Assembly (NCBI RefSeq): GCF_039536325.1
Contig: NZ_BAAAYO010000001.1
Coordinates: forward strand, 1,302,001 to 1,366,000
DNA length: 64,000 nt
Reading direction: 5' to 3'
DNA from: Paenibacillus_AB hodogayensis
Lineage (GTDB): Bacteria > Bacillota > Bacilli > Paenibacillales > NBRC-103111
Positions 17,478 to 26,500 of this stretch are shown here, piece after piece. Made by a program: the position numbers and the translations under genes. Position 1 is the stretch's first letter, and each line of letters opens with the position of its first letter. Below the pieces are notes generated by a model. It saw nothing but the letters and a program-made list of their open reading frames with translations. It was not told the DNA's origin and did no database searches.

Positions 17478-17660
17478 AGCGAAAATGAGGCAATCCATGC
17501 CGAATTCGCATCAATTCATTCTGCATTTCATCGGAATCGATCGAATTTCAATATAAATTCAAACTTGACTATTTTTAAAGCCCTCCAAAAACGACTTCTT
17601 TCGACAAATTGTGAGGTGCGAAGGAACCGGGATTTTTATGGGAGCTACCCATTCGCACCA
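17478..17660 (-). promoter_or_regulatory. Leader of CRISPR array 1
   Basis: This AT-rich leader lies on the right of the array. It shares with leaders 2 and 4 the block CAAACTTGAC next to a T or A run, and the distal module GGTGCGAAGGAACCGGGATT ... ATTCGCACC. Within that module GGTGCGAA (17615-17622) and TTCGCACC (17652-17659) form an inverted repeat spanning 45 bases, 137 bases from the array. It should carry the pre-crRNA promoter and the signals for spacer integration. Confidence 0.85.
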
Positions 17661-17768
17661 GCGAAAGCACAGTCGATTTTCACAGAAAATTTGCTCAAGT
17701 AGACGGTTCGGCATAAGCAGTTCGAAGGCTCGCGAATCAGCCGAGCCTCCTTGCTCCTTTGCTCGCGA

Positions 17769-20144
17769 TCACCACTTGGAAGAGCCCGACGACTTGCCGC
17801 CGCCAGAGCCACCTCCGCCACCCCAGCCGGAGCTTCCGGAGGAACGGCCGCCGCCACCTCCGCCACCTCCGCCGCCGTTGCGCCGCCGCTCCTCTTCTTG
17901 ATGCCGCAGGTATTCTCGTTCCAATTGGGATATGATACCTCTGCCGTCCGTGATGCGCCGCGTAGCTTCTTCAAACCGCCCGGTCGCGATCAGGCGTTCG
18001 ATATCTCCCTTCATGCCGGCGTAAGAGGACGCATACGCAGCGACGTTGATGACTTTGCCGTAGCGCTCGTACCGGCTCATATAGTCGCTGTGCAGCTGGT
18101 TGTACAGCCGCATCGACTCTTCCTTCTCACGAGCAAGTCGGCCCACCTCCGCAGTCAAGCCGTCCACCAGCGTGCCGAACGATTGCAGCTGCTGCTCGAC
18201 GCGTCCCATATCCACCCCGCCAGCCCGCAGGGCGCTCTCGACGCCGCTAAGCTGCGTCTTCCCGTCGGCGACCATCCGGCGCGGCGCATCCATGCTCACC
18301 TGCAGCCGGGCAAAAGCGTCGGCCGCCTGCAAGTACCGGGTACGGCTGGCCGCGAACCGGTCGTTCGCTTCGCGCAGCGCCTGTTCCATCCGGGCGCGGT
18401 ACGCCAGGCTTTCCTCCCGCGTCTTGGCTGCCTGAGCGACAACCAGATTGGCCCGCTCTCCGCGTTGACGGGCCAGACGGTACTGCTGCACGCCGGGATC
18501 GAGCGCGCCGCGCAGCTCCTTCAACAGCCGGGTCAGCTCATCATTGGCCTGCTTCGTCTGCGCCAGCCGCCCTTCCTGCTCGCGCACGTGCGTCTCGCCG
18601 AACTTCCCGCGTAGCTGAGCAAGCTCGGTCGCGTAGGAAGCCTCGAATTCGCCGATTCCGGATAAAAACCGCTCTGCCTCGCGCACCGCATTGTGGCCGT
18701 AGTCCCGGTTGGAAACCATTTCGGCCACGGCGTCGCTGGCGCCCTGCAAACCTCCTTCGACGAGGTCCGAGCACGCTTTGGCCCCGGTCGCGTCCCCGCT
18801 TTCGATCAGCTTGCCGAGCCGGGGCAGTTCCCCCTCGGCCTGCTTCAGCATCCGGAACGGATCAGCATCGATCAGCAGCAGACGTTCGCGCTCAACGGCA
18901 AGCCTCAGCTCAGACTCGCGGTCGCGCAGGCGCGGCACGTAGCCCGGGTACAGCTTCACCTGCCGCCGCAGCTCGGTCACGCCCGCCGTCAAGACGGCGG
19001 CAAGCTGCAGAGCCTGCTGGGCAAGCGAATCGGCTTGGACAAAATCGAATTCGTCGACATTGTCGGCGTTCTCGCCCAGCGCGCGCACCTGTTTCAGCTG
19101 CTCCCGGAGCACCGGCAGCGGATAAGCCGTATCGGAGGCCAGCGACTCGAGCGCAACGGAAGCTTCCTCCGCCTGCGTCTTCACGCTAGCGACGGTATGC
19201 CGCGCTGCGGCGGACAACGACTCCAGCTCCTCCTGCGTCGCCTTCGCCTGACCGACCCGTCCGACATACGCCTCAACCTCGCCCTTGAGCTGCTTGGCGG
19301 CGCGGCCGTCGGCCGCCGCCGACCAGAAGGACATGCGCTGCTGCCCAAGGCGCTCGACCAGCTCCTGCCCCTGCCTTTGCAAATCGATCGCTTCCTTCTC
19401 GAGCCCGGACACGCGCTGCTTCGTTTCGCCCTGCATAAAGCCCATTTCCAGTTCCTTTAGCAGTTGCGACACGATAACGCCGCTGACCGTCTTATCCGCA
19501 TCGGCGCGCAGCTTCTCCGCTTCCCGGATCGTTGCTTTCGCCTTGGAGCGCAGGCCAAGCTGGCGAATCAGCACCACGAGGAGCACCAGGATGGCCAAAG
19601 CCAGCACGACGATGGCGATCGTCTTGCCCGACATCCCCTTGACGCTGCTTGCCGCGCCCGCCGGTGCAGGTGGAAGCTCATTCACGTAGCGGCTGACGGC
19701 AATGACGCCGTCGGCTACTTTGCCGCTGCCCGCTAGCGGGACGAACGCTCGGTCGACGACGCCCTTCGCATTGCGCGCGGCGCTTGCCGCTACACGGTCC
19801 TTCAGCTCCACATTGTCGAACACGAGGTGAACGAAATTGGGATCGGTCGTAATGACCAAAATGAGCTGGTTCGGCTTCAGCTTCCAGCCGTCGTAAGCGT
19901 CGTTCGCCAGCTTCTCGCCGTCCTTCTCGTTCAAACCGCGAGCGGTCAGCACCTGCAGCTCGTATCCTTTACCGCTTACGCTGTCCGCGATTCTCTTCGC
20001 ATCCGCTGCCGAAAACAATCCGACCGGATCGGTCACGACGCCCTCCTGCTTCGGCAACCCGGCCGCCCAGACAGGCAGCTGCGCCAGCATAAAGACCATG
20101 CATACGAAGAGCATCACTCTCATTGCGCTGTACACGTTTTTCAC
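17769..20144 (-). CDS. Secreted TPM-domain protein with long coiled coil and Gly/Ser-rich tail
   Basis: A 791-residue membrane-anchored protein. After a signal peptide (MRVMLFVCMVFMLAQLPVWA) comes a TPM domain (about residues 33-155, VTDPVGLFSAADAKRIADSV). One membrane helix follows (about 173-192, TIAIVVLALAILVLLVVLI), then about 550 residues of mostly helical, coiled-coil-like sequence. The tail is Gly/Ser/Trp-rich (GGGRSSGSSGWGGGGGSGG, ending SSGSSKW), as in YgcG-type proteins. Function is unknown; a cell-envelope role is likely from the topology. A weak hairpin AGGCTCG / CGAGCCT lies just past the stop. It is separate from the upstream sigma-factor operon (205-base gap, nothing recognised in it). 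Confidence 0.75.
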   Translation of the reverse strand: MKNVYSAMRVMLFVCMVFMLAQLPVWAAGLPKQEGVVTDPVGLFSAADAKRIADSVSGKGYELQVLTARGLNEKDGEKLANDAYDGWKLKPNQLILVITTDPNFVHLVFDNVELKDRVAASAARNAKGVVDRAFVPLAGSGKVADGVIAVSRYVNELPPAPAGAASSVKGMSGKTIAIVVLALAILVLLVVLIRQLGLRSKAKATIREAEKLRADADKTVSGVIVSQLLKELEMGFMQGETKQRVSGLEKEAIDLQRQGQELVERLGQQRMSFWSAAADGRAAKQLKGEVEAYVGRVGQAKATQEELESLSAAARHTVASVKTQAEEASVALESLASDTAYPLPVLREQLKQVRALGENADNVDEFDFVQADSLAQQALQLAAVLTAGVTELRRQVKLYPGYVPRLRDRESELRLAVERERLLLIDADPFRMLKQAEGELPRLGKLIESGDATGAKACSDLVEGGLQGASDAVAEMVSNRDYGHNAVREAERFLSGIGEFEASYATELAQLRGKFGETHVREQEGRLAQTKQANDELTRLLKELRGALDPGVQQYRLARQRGERANLVVAQAAKTREESLAYRARMEQALREANDRFAASRTRYLQAADAFARLQVSMDAPRRMVADGKTQLSGVESALRAGGVDMGRVEQQLQSFGTLVDGLTAEVGRLAREKEESMRLYNQLHSDYMSRYERYGKVINVAAYASSYAGMKGDIERLIATGRFEEATRRITDGRGIISQLEREYLRHQEEERRRNGGGGGGGGGGRSSGSSGWGGGGGSGGGKSSGSSKW

Positions 20145-20349
20145 TGTCGATCCCCTTCCGAACGATGCTCGATATCGTCTATTTTGGCATGCCTTCAGTA
20201 TACCAAAGAACGCCGCGCAAAGTCAGACCCCTTTACCAAATTCCGGCATAACCTCAAGACGCATCGAAGTACGCTCGCCGCCCGCTGTGGCAGACCGTTC
20301 GGCCAAAACGCTCCGCCTTCCGACCTGCCCGCAAACGGAAAGAACGACG

Positions 20350-22602
20350 TTATTTTACTCCCATCACACCCTGGACGAACGCTTTCATCGCGCTGTCGCC
20401 CGTGTCCAGCAGCCAGCTCCGCAATGGACCCGCTTCCCCTTGGAAGTGCCAGTCCAGCACTTCGTTCAGCCGAGCGTAGTACGCCGGGTTTTCCTTCGCT
20501 TCAGCGGCCAGATCGTCAACCAGATTCTTCCAGTTGCGGATAGGCGGCCCGAACGCCCGCTCGGGGTACATGCCTGCGAGCAGCGAAGCGTTGCGCGCAG
20601 ACTGCTCCGTGTATAGAACGGCGGCCAAATAATTGCCCACGAAGCGATGGCTCCTGTCCGCAGAAACCGCTTCGGCCAATACGGGCAGCGCCTCCGCATA
20701 ACGGCCTTGCATCATCAGGGCCGTCCCGTGCATAGACTGGTCGTACGGCGTCGGCGGCAGCCCGGTCACCCGGTCGTACAACGCAAGCATCCGGTCGTAC
20801 CGCGGCCAGTCCCGTTTTTCATAAGCGTCCCCTCTCAATGCGCTCACATACATCGGGGCCGGATGCAGCTCGACCAGCCTTGTCAAATACGGCAGCGCCT
20901 GCTCCCCGTACGTTTTGTCGTCCGTCACCCAGCTCTTCGCTTGCAGCAGGCGAACGAGCATCCGCAGCGAATGAACCGGCTCCGGCTCGGCTTCCAGCTC
21001 GCGCATATAGCCGGCCAGCGCGTCGTCGAACCGTCCCGCCTGCACCAGTTTGTCGGCTGCAGTCATGCTGCGCTGCTTGACGTAGAAAAAAGGAGGATTT
21101 CCTACGGAGCCGTCGTCCAGACGGTACCCGTTGCTTTTGGTCAGCAGCTCTCCGCTTCCGCTGTACGCCTCCACCGTCCAAAACAAGCGGCTGTCCGGAT
21201 TCGTAAATCCGAGCAAGGTCGACGGATCGGTCGACGACCAGTCGCCGGGCGTTTCGTAGGAAAGACCCGTCTGGACATCGTAGAGCGCCTGAGCTGGCAC
21301 GCGCAGACGAGGCTCAGGAATACCCGTTCTCAACTGCATGCCTGCCGTACCGTTGCGAATTTCCGTACCGATCATCACCGTATAAAAAGCCGCTCCCTCT
21401 ACCTCCTTCCATTGAAATTCGATATCTCCCTCGCCGATCGTTGCCTCCTTGACGGGCGATAGCTGCTCGATCAGCCGCTGCATCGTAACCGGCACCCTCA
21501 CGTTGCCGCTCCCGTCCACCTCAATCCAGTCGTCGCGTACGACCGGCCATGTCCAGCCGCTGATCTGGTCGAAGTCCAGTCCCAAGTAAAGCTGGTAGTT
21601 GCCCGGCTCCACATGCTGAAACCGGAAGGCCCCGTGCTCGTCGGTCATTCCCTGATAAGGATCGTTCTCCTGTACGCTCTGGTTCACGATCCGTTCGTCC
21701 CGCAAATAGACGCCGGCGTGCGCGATCGGCGTGCCGTCGCTGCGCAGGACGGAGCCGGATACGGCCGACGCGGAGCTTTGCCGCCGAGCGGCCTCGCTTT
21801 CCAGGTGCGTCTTCATCCGGATCAGCTGCTGCCGCTGCGGGGAGTCCCCGCTCCCGTCTGTTCCGACGGCCGTTTCCGTCCGGGCGAGCTCTGCTTTCAA
21901 GCCCTCAAGGACAGGGATAAGCTTGCCGCTATCTACGGCAATCCGGGCTCTCCGCTTGGCGATACGATCATTCAGATCGTTCTCTATTCCGGTCAGCTTC
22001 AAGCTCAAGGCGGCCAGCATCGCTTCCGCTTCCTCCCCCCGCCCCTCATCGGCCCTTACGCCGGCGGCCCGGTAAACCAGCTCGTGACGCATCGTCTCGT
22101 ACCGGTCCCCGGCCAGCCGCTTGGCTGCCTGCTCCAGTACAGCCACGGCCCGGTCGGTCTCTCCCTCCTCTTGGAGGAGATAGGCCAAATATTCGGCAGA
22201 CCGTACCAAATAACCGTTCACCGGAGCCTGCCCGACGTATTGCTCCAGGTAAGGGATTTTATCTTCGCGGCTAAACAGCTCTTTCTGGCTGCCGTTCTGA
22301 TATTGGGAAAAATTAGGTCCGATATACAGATCGAAATCGGAGGCGCGAACCTTATCCGGCGCATCTTCGATCATATAGTCCCGGATCAGCCCCCACCGCT
22401 GCTTGGCCACGATCGCTTTGCCGCCGAGCGCCTCGAGAATGCCTTCTCGACCCAGACTGTCGTGGGCGGCCGCCAGTTTGCGGGCATTGTAAAGCCGCGC
22501 CTGCGGAGCGACATATTCGGTCAGCAGCGGAATGACGATACCGATGGCGACGACGGACAGCACGAGCTGCTTAACCTTTATTTTCAATTTCCATCCCAGC
22601 AC
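20350..22602 (-). CDS. Membrane-anchored TPR/carboxypeptidase-regulatory-domain protein
   Basis: A 750-residue protein with one N-terminal helix (QLVLSVVAIGIVIPLLTEYV) and a large outer part. Helical TPR-like repeats (about residues 130-230 and 520-720) surround a carboxypeptidase-regulatory-like beta sandwich (about 280-350, SGSVLRSDGTPIAHAGVYLRD). The start is GTG, with AAGGGGGA upstream, inside the end of the anti-sigma-like gene (32-base overlap). It is the last gene of the ECF operon, so it may be the effector or sensor of that system. No exact family is recognised. Confidence 0.7.
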   Translation of the reverse strand: MLGWKLKIKVKQLVLSVVAIGIVIPLLTEYVAPQARLYNARKLAAAHDSLGREGILEALGGKAIVAKQRWGLIRDYMIEDAPDKVRASDFDLYIGPNFSQYQNGSQKELFSREDKIPYLEQYVGQAPVNGYLVRSAEYLAYLLQEEGETDRAVAVLEQAAKRLAGDRYETMRHELVYRAAGVRADEGRGEEAEAMLAALSLKLTGIENDLNDRIAKRRARIAVDSGKLIPVLEGLKAELARTETAVGTDGSGDSPQRQQLIRMKTHLESEAARRQSSASAVSGSVLRSDGTPIAHAGVYLRDERIVNQSVQENDPYQGMTDEHGAFRFQHVEPGNYQLYLGLDFDQISGWTWPVVRDDWIEVDGSGNVRVPVTMQRLIEQLSPVKEATIGEGDIEFQWKEVEGAAFYTVMIGTEIRNGTAGMQLRTGIPEPRLRVPAQALYDVQTGLSYETPGDWSSTDPSTLLGFTNPDSRLFWTVEAYSGSGELLTKSNGYRLDDGSVGNPPFFYVKQRSMTAADKLVQAGRFDDALAGYMRELEAEPEPVHSLRMLVRLLQAKSWVTDDKTYGEQALPYLTRLVELHPAPMYVSALRGDAYEKRDWPRYDRMLALYDRVTGLPPTPYDQSMHGTALMMQGRYAEALPVLAEAVSADRSHRFVGNYLAAVLYTEQSARNASLLAGMYPERAFGPPIRNWKNLVDDLAAEAKENPAYYARLNEVLDWHFQGEAGPLRSWLLDTGDSAMKAFVQGVMGVK

Positions 22603-23152
22603 GGGCTATCCCCCTTTCGCTCCATCCGCCTTCCCGCACGGCGCTTTCGTCTTCGTCCCCGGCTGACGTCGGCGGCTTCTCGGCGGAAGGAACGGCCTTC
22701 TCCAATTGATCCTTCCAATACATGCTGCCGCCTGCCTCGACCAACTGCCGGGTGCCGGCCGCAGCCTCGTTCCGCTTATGCGGCGATGCCGCCTGTTGGA
22801 TTCCGAACAGGAACAGCACCATCGCAACAGCGGCGCCGCCAGGTACGACCGGAATTTCCAGCTCCTTGTTCCACCAGGCGCGCAGACGCTGCCCGAACGT
22901 CCGGGGATGCGTCCGCCGCACGACCTGCTCGACCGCGTCGAAACGCAGCGGCTCCAGTTCTTCCCGGAGCCGCTCCCGAAGCGCGGCATCCCCCGACTCG
23001 CGGACCGCCTCCGACGTTTCCCCGCTCGAAGGAATTCCCGCCGATTCGGCTGCCGGAACGGATGGCCGCGCTTCTTTTTCCCGGCTCCCCGTTTCTCCGT
23101 TTGTCCCCGCCCGTTTCTCTTCTTCGCCGCGTTGGCCGCCTTTATCGCTCAT
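22571..23152 (-). CDS. Putative anti-sigma factor (single-pass membrane protein)
   Basis: A 193-residue protein encoded directly after an ECF sigma gene, overlapping it by 11 bases. The N-terminal half is charged and low in complexity (GGQRGEEEKRAGTNGETGSR). About residues 75-100 look like a short helical domain, and one membrane helix follows (VVPGGAAVAMVLFLFG), with a soluble outer tail. Position and topology suggest that it holds the sigma factor at the membrane. There is no zinc HxxxCxxC motif, so it is not a classical ZAS protein; confidence in the role is moderate. Confidence 0.6.
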   Translation of the reverse strand: MSDKGGQRGEEEKRAGTNGETGSREKEARPSVPAAESAGIPSSGETSEAVRESGDAALRERLREELEPLRFDAVEQVVRRTHPRTFGQRLRAWWNKELEIPVVPGGAAVAMVLFLFGIQQAASPHKRNEAAAGTRQLVEAGGSMYWKDQLEKAVPSAEKPPTSAGDEDESAVREGGWSERGIARAGMEIENKG

Positions 23153-23696
23153 CTTCGTTCGCCTCCTTCTCCAGGATTCGCTTCAGCTGCGATCGCGCCC
23201 GGGCGAGCCGGGATTTGATCGTATTGCCGTTTATGGCCAGCAGCTCAGACATCTCGCCGATTCCCAATTCGTTGAAATAAAACAACGCAATGACTTCCCG
23301 GTACGGGTATGACAGCCTGCGGACGGCGTCCGTCAACCGTCGGTCCCGCCACTCCAGCAGCAGCTTTTCCTCGGGCCCGTTTTGCGTCCGGTCCGGCAGC
23401 TCCGCGGCCGATTCCGGGCGAGCCAATGCGAGCAGCCGCTGCCAGCTCCACGAGCGCCGGCTCATCCGGCAGCGATTGACCACGATGCGGGTCAGCCAGC
23501 TTTTTATTTTATCAGGGTCCTGCAGCTGTCCGATCTTGTAGAAGGCCGTCACGAACGTATCCTGTACCGCCTCTTCGGCCGCCTGGCGGTCCTTCAGCAG
23601 CAGGTACGACGTACGGAGCAAATAGTCGCCGTATAGCGCCATCAGTTCCCGCAGCGCCACCTCGTCCTGCCTTCGCAATCGTTCTACGACATTCAG
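23142..23696 (-). CDS. ECF sigma-70 family factor
   Basis: An RNA polymerase sigma factor of the extracytoplasmic type. Region 2 covers about residues 10-75 (AEEAVQDTFVTAFYKIGQL, IKSWLTRIVVNRC) and region 4 covers the C-terminus (YPYREVIALFYFNELGIGEM, NTIKSRLARARSQLKR). A TTG at 23678 would give 178 residues, but no ribosome site is near it. A CTG at 23696 in the same frame has GGGGGGAG four bases upstream and gives a natural N-terminus (NVVERLRRQDE), so I prefer CTG. It heads an overlapping three-gene operon with the anti-sigma-like and TPR genes. Confidence 0.88.
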   Translation of the reverse strand: MNVVERLRRQDEVALRELMALYGDYLLRTSYLLLKDRQAAEEAVQDTFVTAFYKIGQLQDPDKIKSWLTRIVVNRCRMSRRSWSWQRLLALARPESAAELPDRTQNGPEEKLLLEWRDRRLTDAVRRLSYPYREVIALFYFNELGIGEMSELLAINGNTIKSRLARARSQLKRILEKEANEDER

Positions 23697-23796
23697 ACCG
23701 CTCCCCCCTCTCTATCTATACATCCAGATGCGGCTTGCCCCGATCCGGTTGCATCTTTTCGCAAAAAAATTTCGCACGCCCGCACGGGACTTTACA

Positions 23797-23824
23797 GAAA
23801 AAAGCTCCTCTGCGCGAGGAGCTT
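23797..23824 (-). terminator. Terminator of the sugar ABC operon
   Basis: Perfect 9-base arms (AAGCTCCTC / GAGGAGCTT) followed on the minus strand by TTTTTT. It lies about 110 bases after the binding-protein stop and upstream of the ECF operon, which needs its own promoter in 23700-23790. Confidence 0.85.
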
Positions 23825-23932
23825 CCTGTTTCCGTATGCACGGAGTCGTATGCGGTTGTTCAGGGCTGACTTGCTTCCCCAGTATACCTTAGTTGCGGCC
23901 TTGGTTTCAATTTGGGAAGGCCTCCAGGGCAC

Positions 23933-25570
23933 TCAGCTCTTCAAATAACGCTGGTAAGCCGAGTTGTACAGCTTCAAGTATTCGTCCAAGCCCAATTTCT
24001 TGAAATTGTCGACGAATTTGTCCCAGTCCGTGAAAGGAATGTCGCCAAAAATAAACTTGGCTTCCCATTCGGTCACATAGGTGTTTATATCTTTATCCAA
24101 AATTTGGATTCTCGTATTTTCGTCCAGCGTGTAGTTGAAGATCGGCCATACTTCCTTCAAAATGTCCGCCTTGACTTTTTCCGTCGCAGCGGTTGCCGTC
24201 GGCAAGCTTTCCGCGCCTTTAAAATATTTTTGGATGACGAGCGCCGGGTAGCGGCCGCCCGGCCAGGACAAATATTGAATGAGCGCCTGCTCGACCGTCA
24301 GCCCTTTCGGATTGTTTTTGATTTCGTCGACAAAGTCGAACGAGCCGTCGGGAAGCTCCTTGTACGTCACGTCCTTGAAACCCATAAGGAACAATTTGAC
24401 GCCTTCCTCGCCGTAGAAGTGGTCGATCCAGCGGACCGTCGCTTCCGGATTTTTGTTTTTGTTCGTAATGACGAACGAGCCTGGGTAACTAACCGCCGGC
24501 CGGGTCAGAGAGAACAAATGATCCCCGTACGGCCCTGTATAGGCCACGCCGCCGATATATTCGTTTTTGTTAATCAAGGTTTGCGGGTTGGTCGCGATCA
24601 TCGCCCCGTACAAGCCTTGTGACCCTCTCGCTAAAAACTCGTTGCTCTTGATCGTGAAAATATCTTTATCGATCAGGCCTTCCGTATACAGCTTATTGAT
24701 ATATTGCAGCAATTCCTTGTACTTGGGGTCCGTCGGAATGAACCGGATATTGTTCGTTTTCGGGTCTACGTCCACCAGGTTATGCGCGGCCCCTCTGTTG
24801 CCGAGTCCCCATGAGCCCCGCAAATATTGCACGAGAGGGGTAATCCCTCCTCCGGTGCCGAACGGAATTTCGTCCAGCTTGCCGTTGCCGTTCAGATCGG
24901 TCGTTTTGACGAGCTTCAAATAGTTGTACAATTCGTCCGTCGTTTTTGGCTCGGGCAGGTTCAATTTGGCCAGCCACTCTTTGTTCAGCCACATTTTGTT
25001 GTTCGTCCTGGCCGTTGTGAATTCGGGATCGACCGCAGTCGGGAACGAGTAGATGTTGCCGTCGGTCATCGTGATGGCCCGCTTGATCTCGGGGTTTTTC
25101 TCCATCAGCTTTTTAAGGTTCGGCGCGTATTTGTCGATCAAATCGTTCAGCTTGATAAACACGCCCTGCTCGCCGTATTTCAGAAGATCGGTAGACGGAA
25201 ATTGCGCCGTATGGAACGCGTCCGGCAGATCGTTGCTTGTCAGGACGAGGTTTCGCTTCTCCGCAAGTCCGTCGAATGGGACCAGCTCAAAGTTGACCTG
25301 GATGTTGCTCTGCTTGGCGTATTCCTTCCACAGCGTCAAGTCGTTCCAGTTCGCCGCGGTCGTGGCTGCTTTGCCGGCAAAAATTTTCAACGAAATCGGC
25401 TCCTTGACGATAGGAAAACCGGTCGTATTCAAATTTTGAACGGGCGTTTCTTTCGCAGGCGGCGTCTTTTCGGCTTGTCCGCTTTCCTTGCTCGGACTCG
25501 TTCCGCAGCCGGCCAGGCCCGTCGCCAAGGTTAAGGATAAAAAGCCAGTAAACACAGTTCTTTTTCTCAT
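23933..25570 (-). CDS. Extracellular sugar-binding lipoprotein (LplA type)
   Basis: A 545-residue solute-binding protein for an oligosaccharide ABC importer. The lipobox LAGC places the lipidated Cys at residue 22, followed by a Ser/Lys/Thr-rich linker. The length and the mix of LNGNGKLDEIPFG and AMIATNPQTLIN-type segments match the large LplA/YtcQ proteins of Paenibacillus. LNGNGKLDEIP looks like a calcium-binding loop. It is the last gene of the operon, 28 bases after the second permease. No ATPase gene is nearby; such importers usually share a common MsmX-type ATPase. Confidence 0.88.
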   Translation of the reverse strand: MRKRTVFTGFLSLTLATGLAGCGTSPSKESGQAEKTPPAKETPVQNLNTTGFPIVKEPISLKIFAGKAATTAANWNDLTLWKEYAKQSNIQVNFELVPFDGLAEKRNLVLTSNDLPDAFHTAQFPSTDLLKYGEQGVFIKLNDLIDKYAPNLKKLMEKNPEIKRAITMTDGNIYSFPTAVDPEFTTARTNNKMWLNKEWLAKLNLPEPKTTDELYNYLKLVKTTDLNGNGKLDEIPFGTGGGITPLVQYLRGSWGLGNRGAAHNLVDVDPKTNNIRFIPTDPKYKELLQYINKLYTEGLIDKDIFTIKSNEFLARGSQGLYGAMIATNPQTLINKNEYIGGVAYTGPYGDHLFSLTRPAVSYPGSFVITNKNKNPEATVRWIDHFYGEEGVKLFLMGFKDVTYKELPDGSFDFVDEIKNNPKGLTVEQALIQYLSWPGGRYPALVIQKYFKGAESLPTATAATEKVKADILKEVWPIFNYTLDENTRIQILDKDINTYVTEWEAKFIFGDIPFTDWDKFVDNFKKLGLDEYLKLYNSAYQRYLKS

Positions 25571-25598
25571 GAATCAGCCAGACCTCCAACAGGTGTAA

Positions 25599-26483
25599 TT
25601 ATCCTTTTACAGCGCCTATAAAAATCCCTTTCACAAAATATTTTTGCAAAAAAGGGTATAAAAGGAGCACAGGCAAATTGGCAGCGATAACGGCGGCATA
25701 TTTGATCGATTCCGTAGTCAACACATTTTTCAACAAGGAATCGTCTCCGAGCGAAACCATATCCTGCAAATCGTCTTGGACCAATATTTCCCGCAGCAGC
25801 AGCTGCAAAGGATACATCTTGCGGTCGTTCAAATACAGCATCGCGTTAAAATAGGCGTTCCAGTGCGCCACGCTGTAGAACAGGATCATGACGGCAATAA
25901 TCGGCATGGACAAAGGCAGCACGACTTTCCACAGCATCTTCAGATTTCCGCACCCATCGATGGAGGCGGCCTCCTGCACTTCCCCTGGAATGGTCGTCTG
26001 GAAATACGTTCGCATGATGATCACATTCACGACCGACACCGCGTTCGGCAGGATCATCGCCCACACCGTATTGATCATGCCGAGGTCCCGGATTAGCAAA
26101 TAAGTCGGGATCATTCCTCCGCTGAAAAACATCGTGAACAGCAGGAAGGCGGTGACGAGCTGCCGCCCCATCACATCTTTGCGCGACAACGGATAAGCTG
26201 CGCATACCGTCAGCACGAGATTGATGGACGTACCGACCGCCGTGTAAATAATCGTATTGAGAAAGCCTCTTTGCAGCTCTGTGTTGTGGATAATTTTGTC
26301 ATAGCCCGTAAATTGAATCCCCCTGGGCAGCAGCAGCACTTCTCCGGTGATGACCGCCTGCGGATCGCTGATCGACGCGATCACCACAAAAAACAAAGGA
26401 TAAGCCACGATCAACACAATGAAGCAAAGAAAAATCGTAATGAACCAATGAAACCTTCTGTCTTCGCGTCCTTTTCCGAACAA
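25599..26483 (-). CDS. Sugar ABC transporter permease (LplC/YtcP type)
   Basis: A 294-residue inner-membrane permease of the MalG class, with six predicted helices and the ATPase-docking EAA motif (EVQEAASIDGCGNLKMLWKVVLP). The start is set at TTG 26483, because GGGGGAGG lies 7 bases upstream and the peptide then begins FGKGREDRRFHWF. An ATG 24 bases further upstream lies inside the end of the previous gene with no ribosome site. It is coupled to the upstream permease (17-base gap). Confidence 0.88.
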   Translation of the reverse strand: MFGKGREDRRFHWFITIFLCFIVLIVAYPLFFVVIASISDPQAVITGEVLLLPRGIQFTGYDKIIHNTELQRGFLNTIIYTAVGTSINLVLTVCAAYPLSRKDVMGRQLVTAFLLFTMFFSGGMIPTYLLIRDLGMINTVWAMILPNAVSVVNVIIMRTYFQTTIPGEVQEAASIDGCGNLKMLWKVVLPLSMPIIAVMILFYSVAHWNAYFNAMLYLNDRKMYPLQLLLREILVQDDLQDMVSLGDDSLLKNVLTTESIKYAAVIAANLPVLLLYPFLQKYFVKGIFIGAVKG

Positions 26484-26500
26484 AGCGCGTCCTCCCCCGT

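Noticed and set aside
17661..17768. cas2 relic beyond leader 1
   Set aside because: The frame entering the leader module (FSVKIDCAFAGANG) does not resemble Cas2.
21613..23280. A 555-codon plus-strand frame
   Set aside because: Antisense to the TPR and sigma operon genes; Pro/Arg-rich composition typical of a high-GC shadow.
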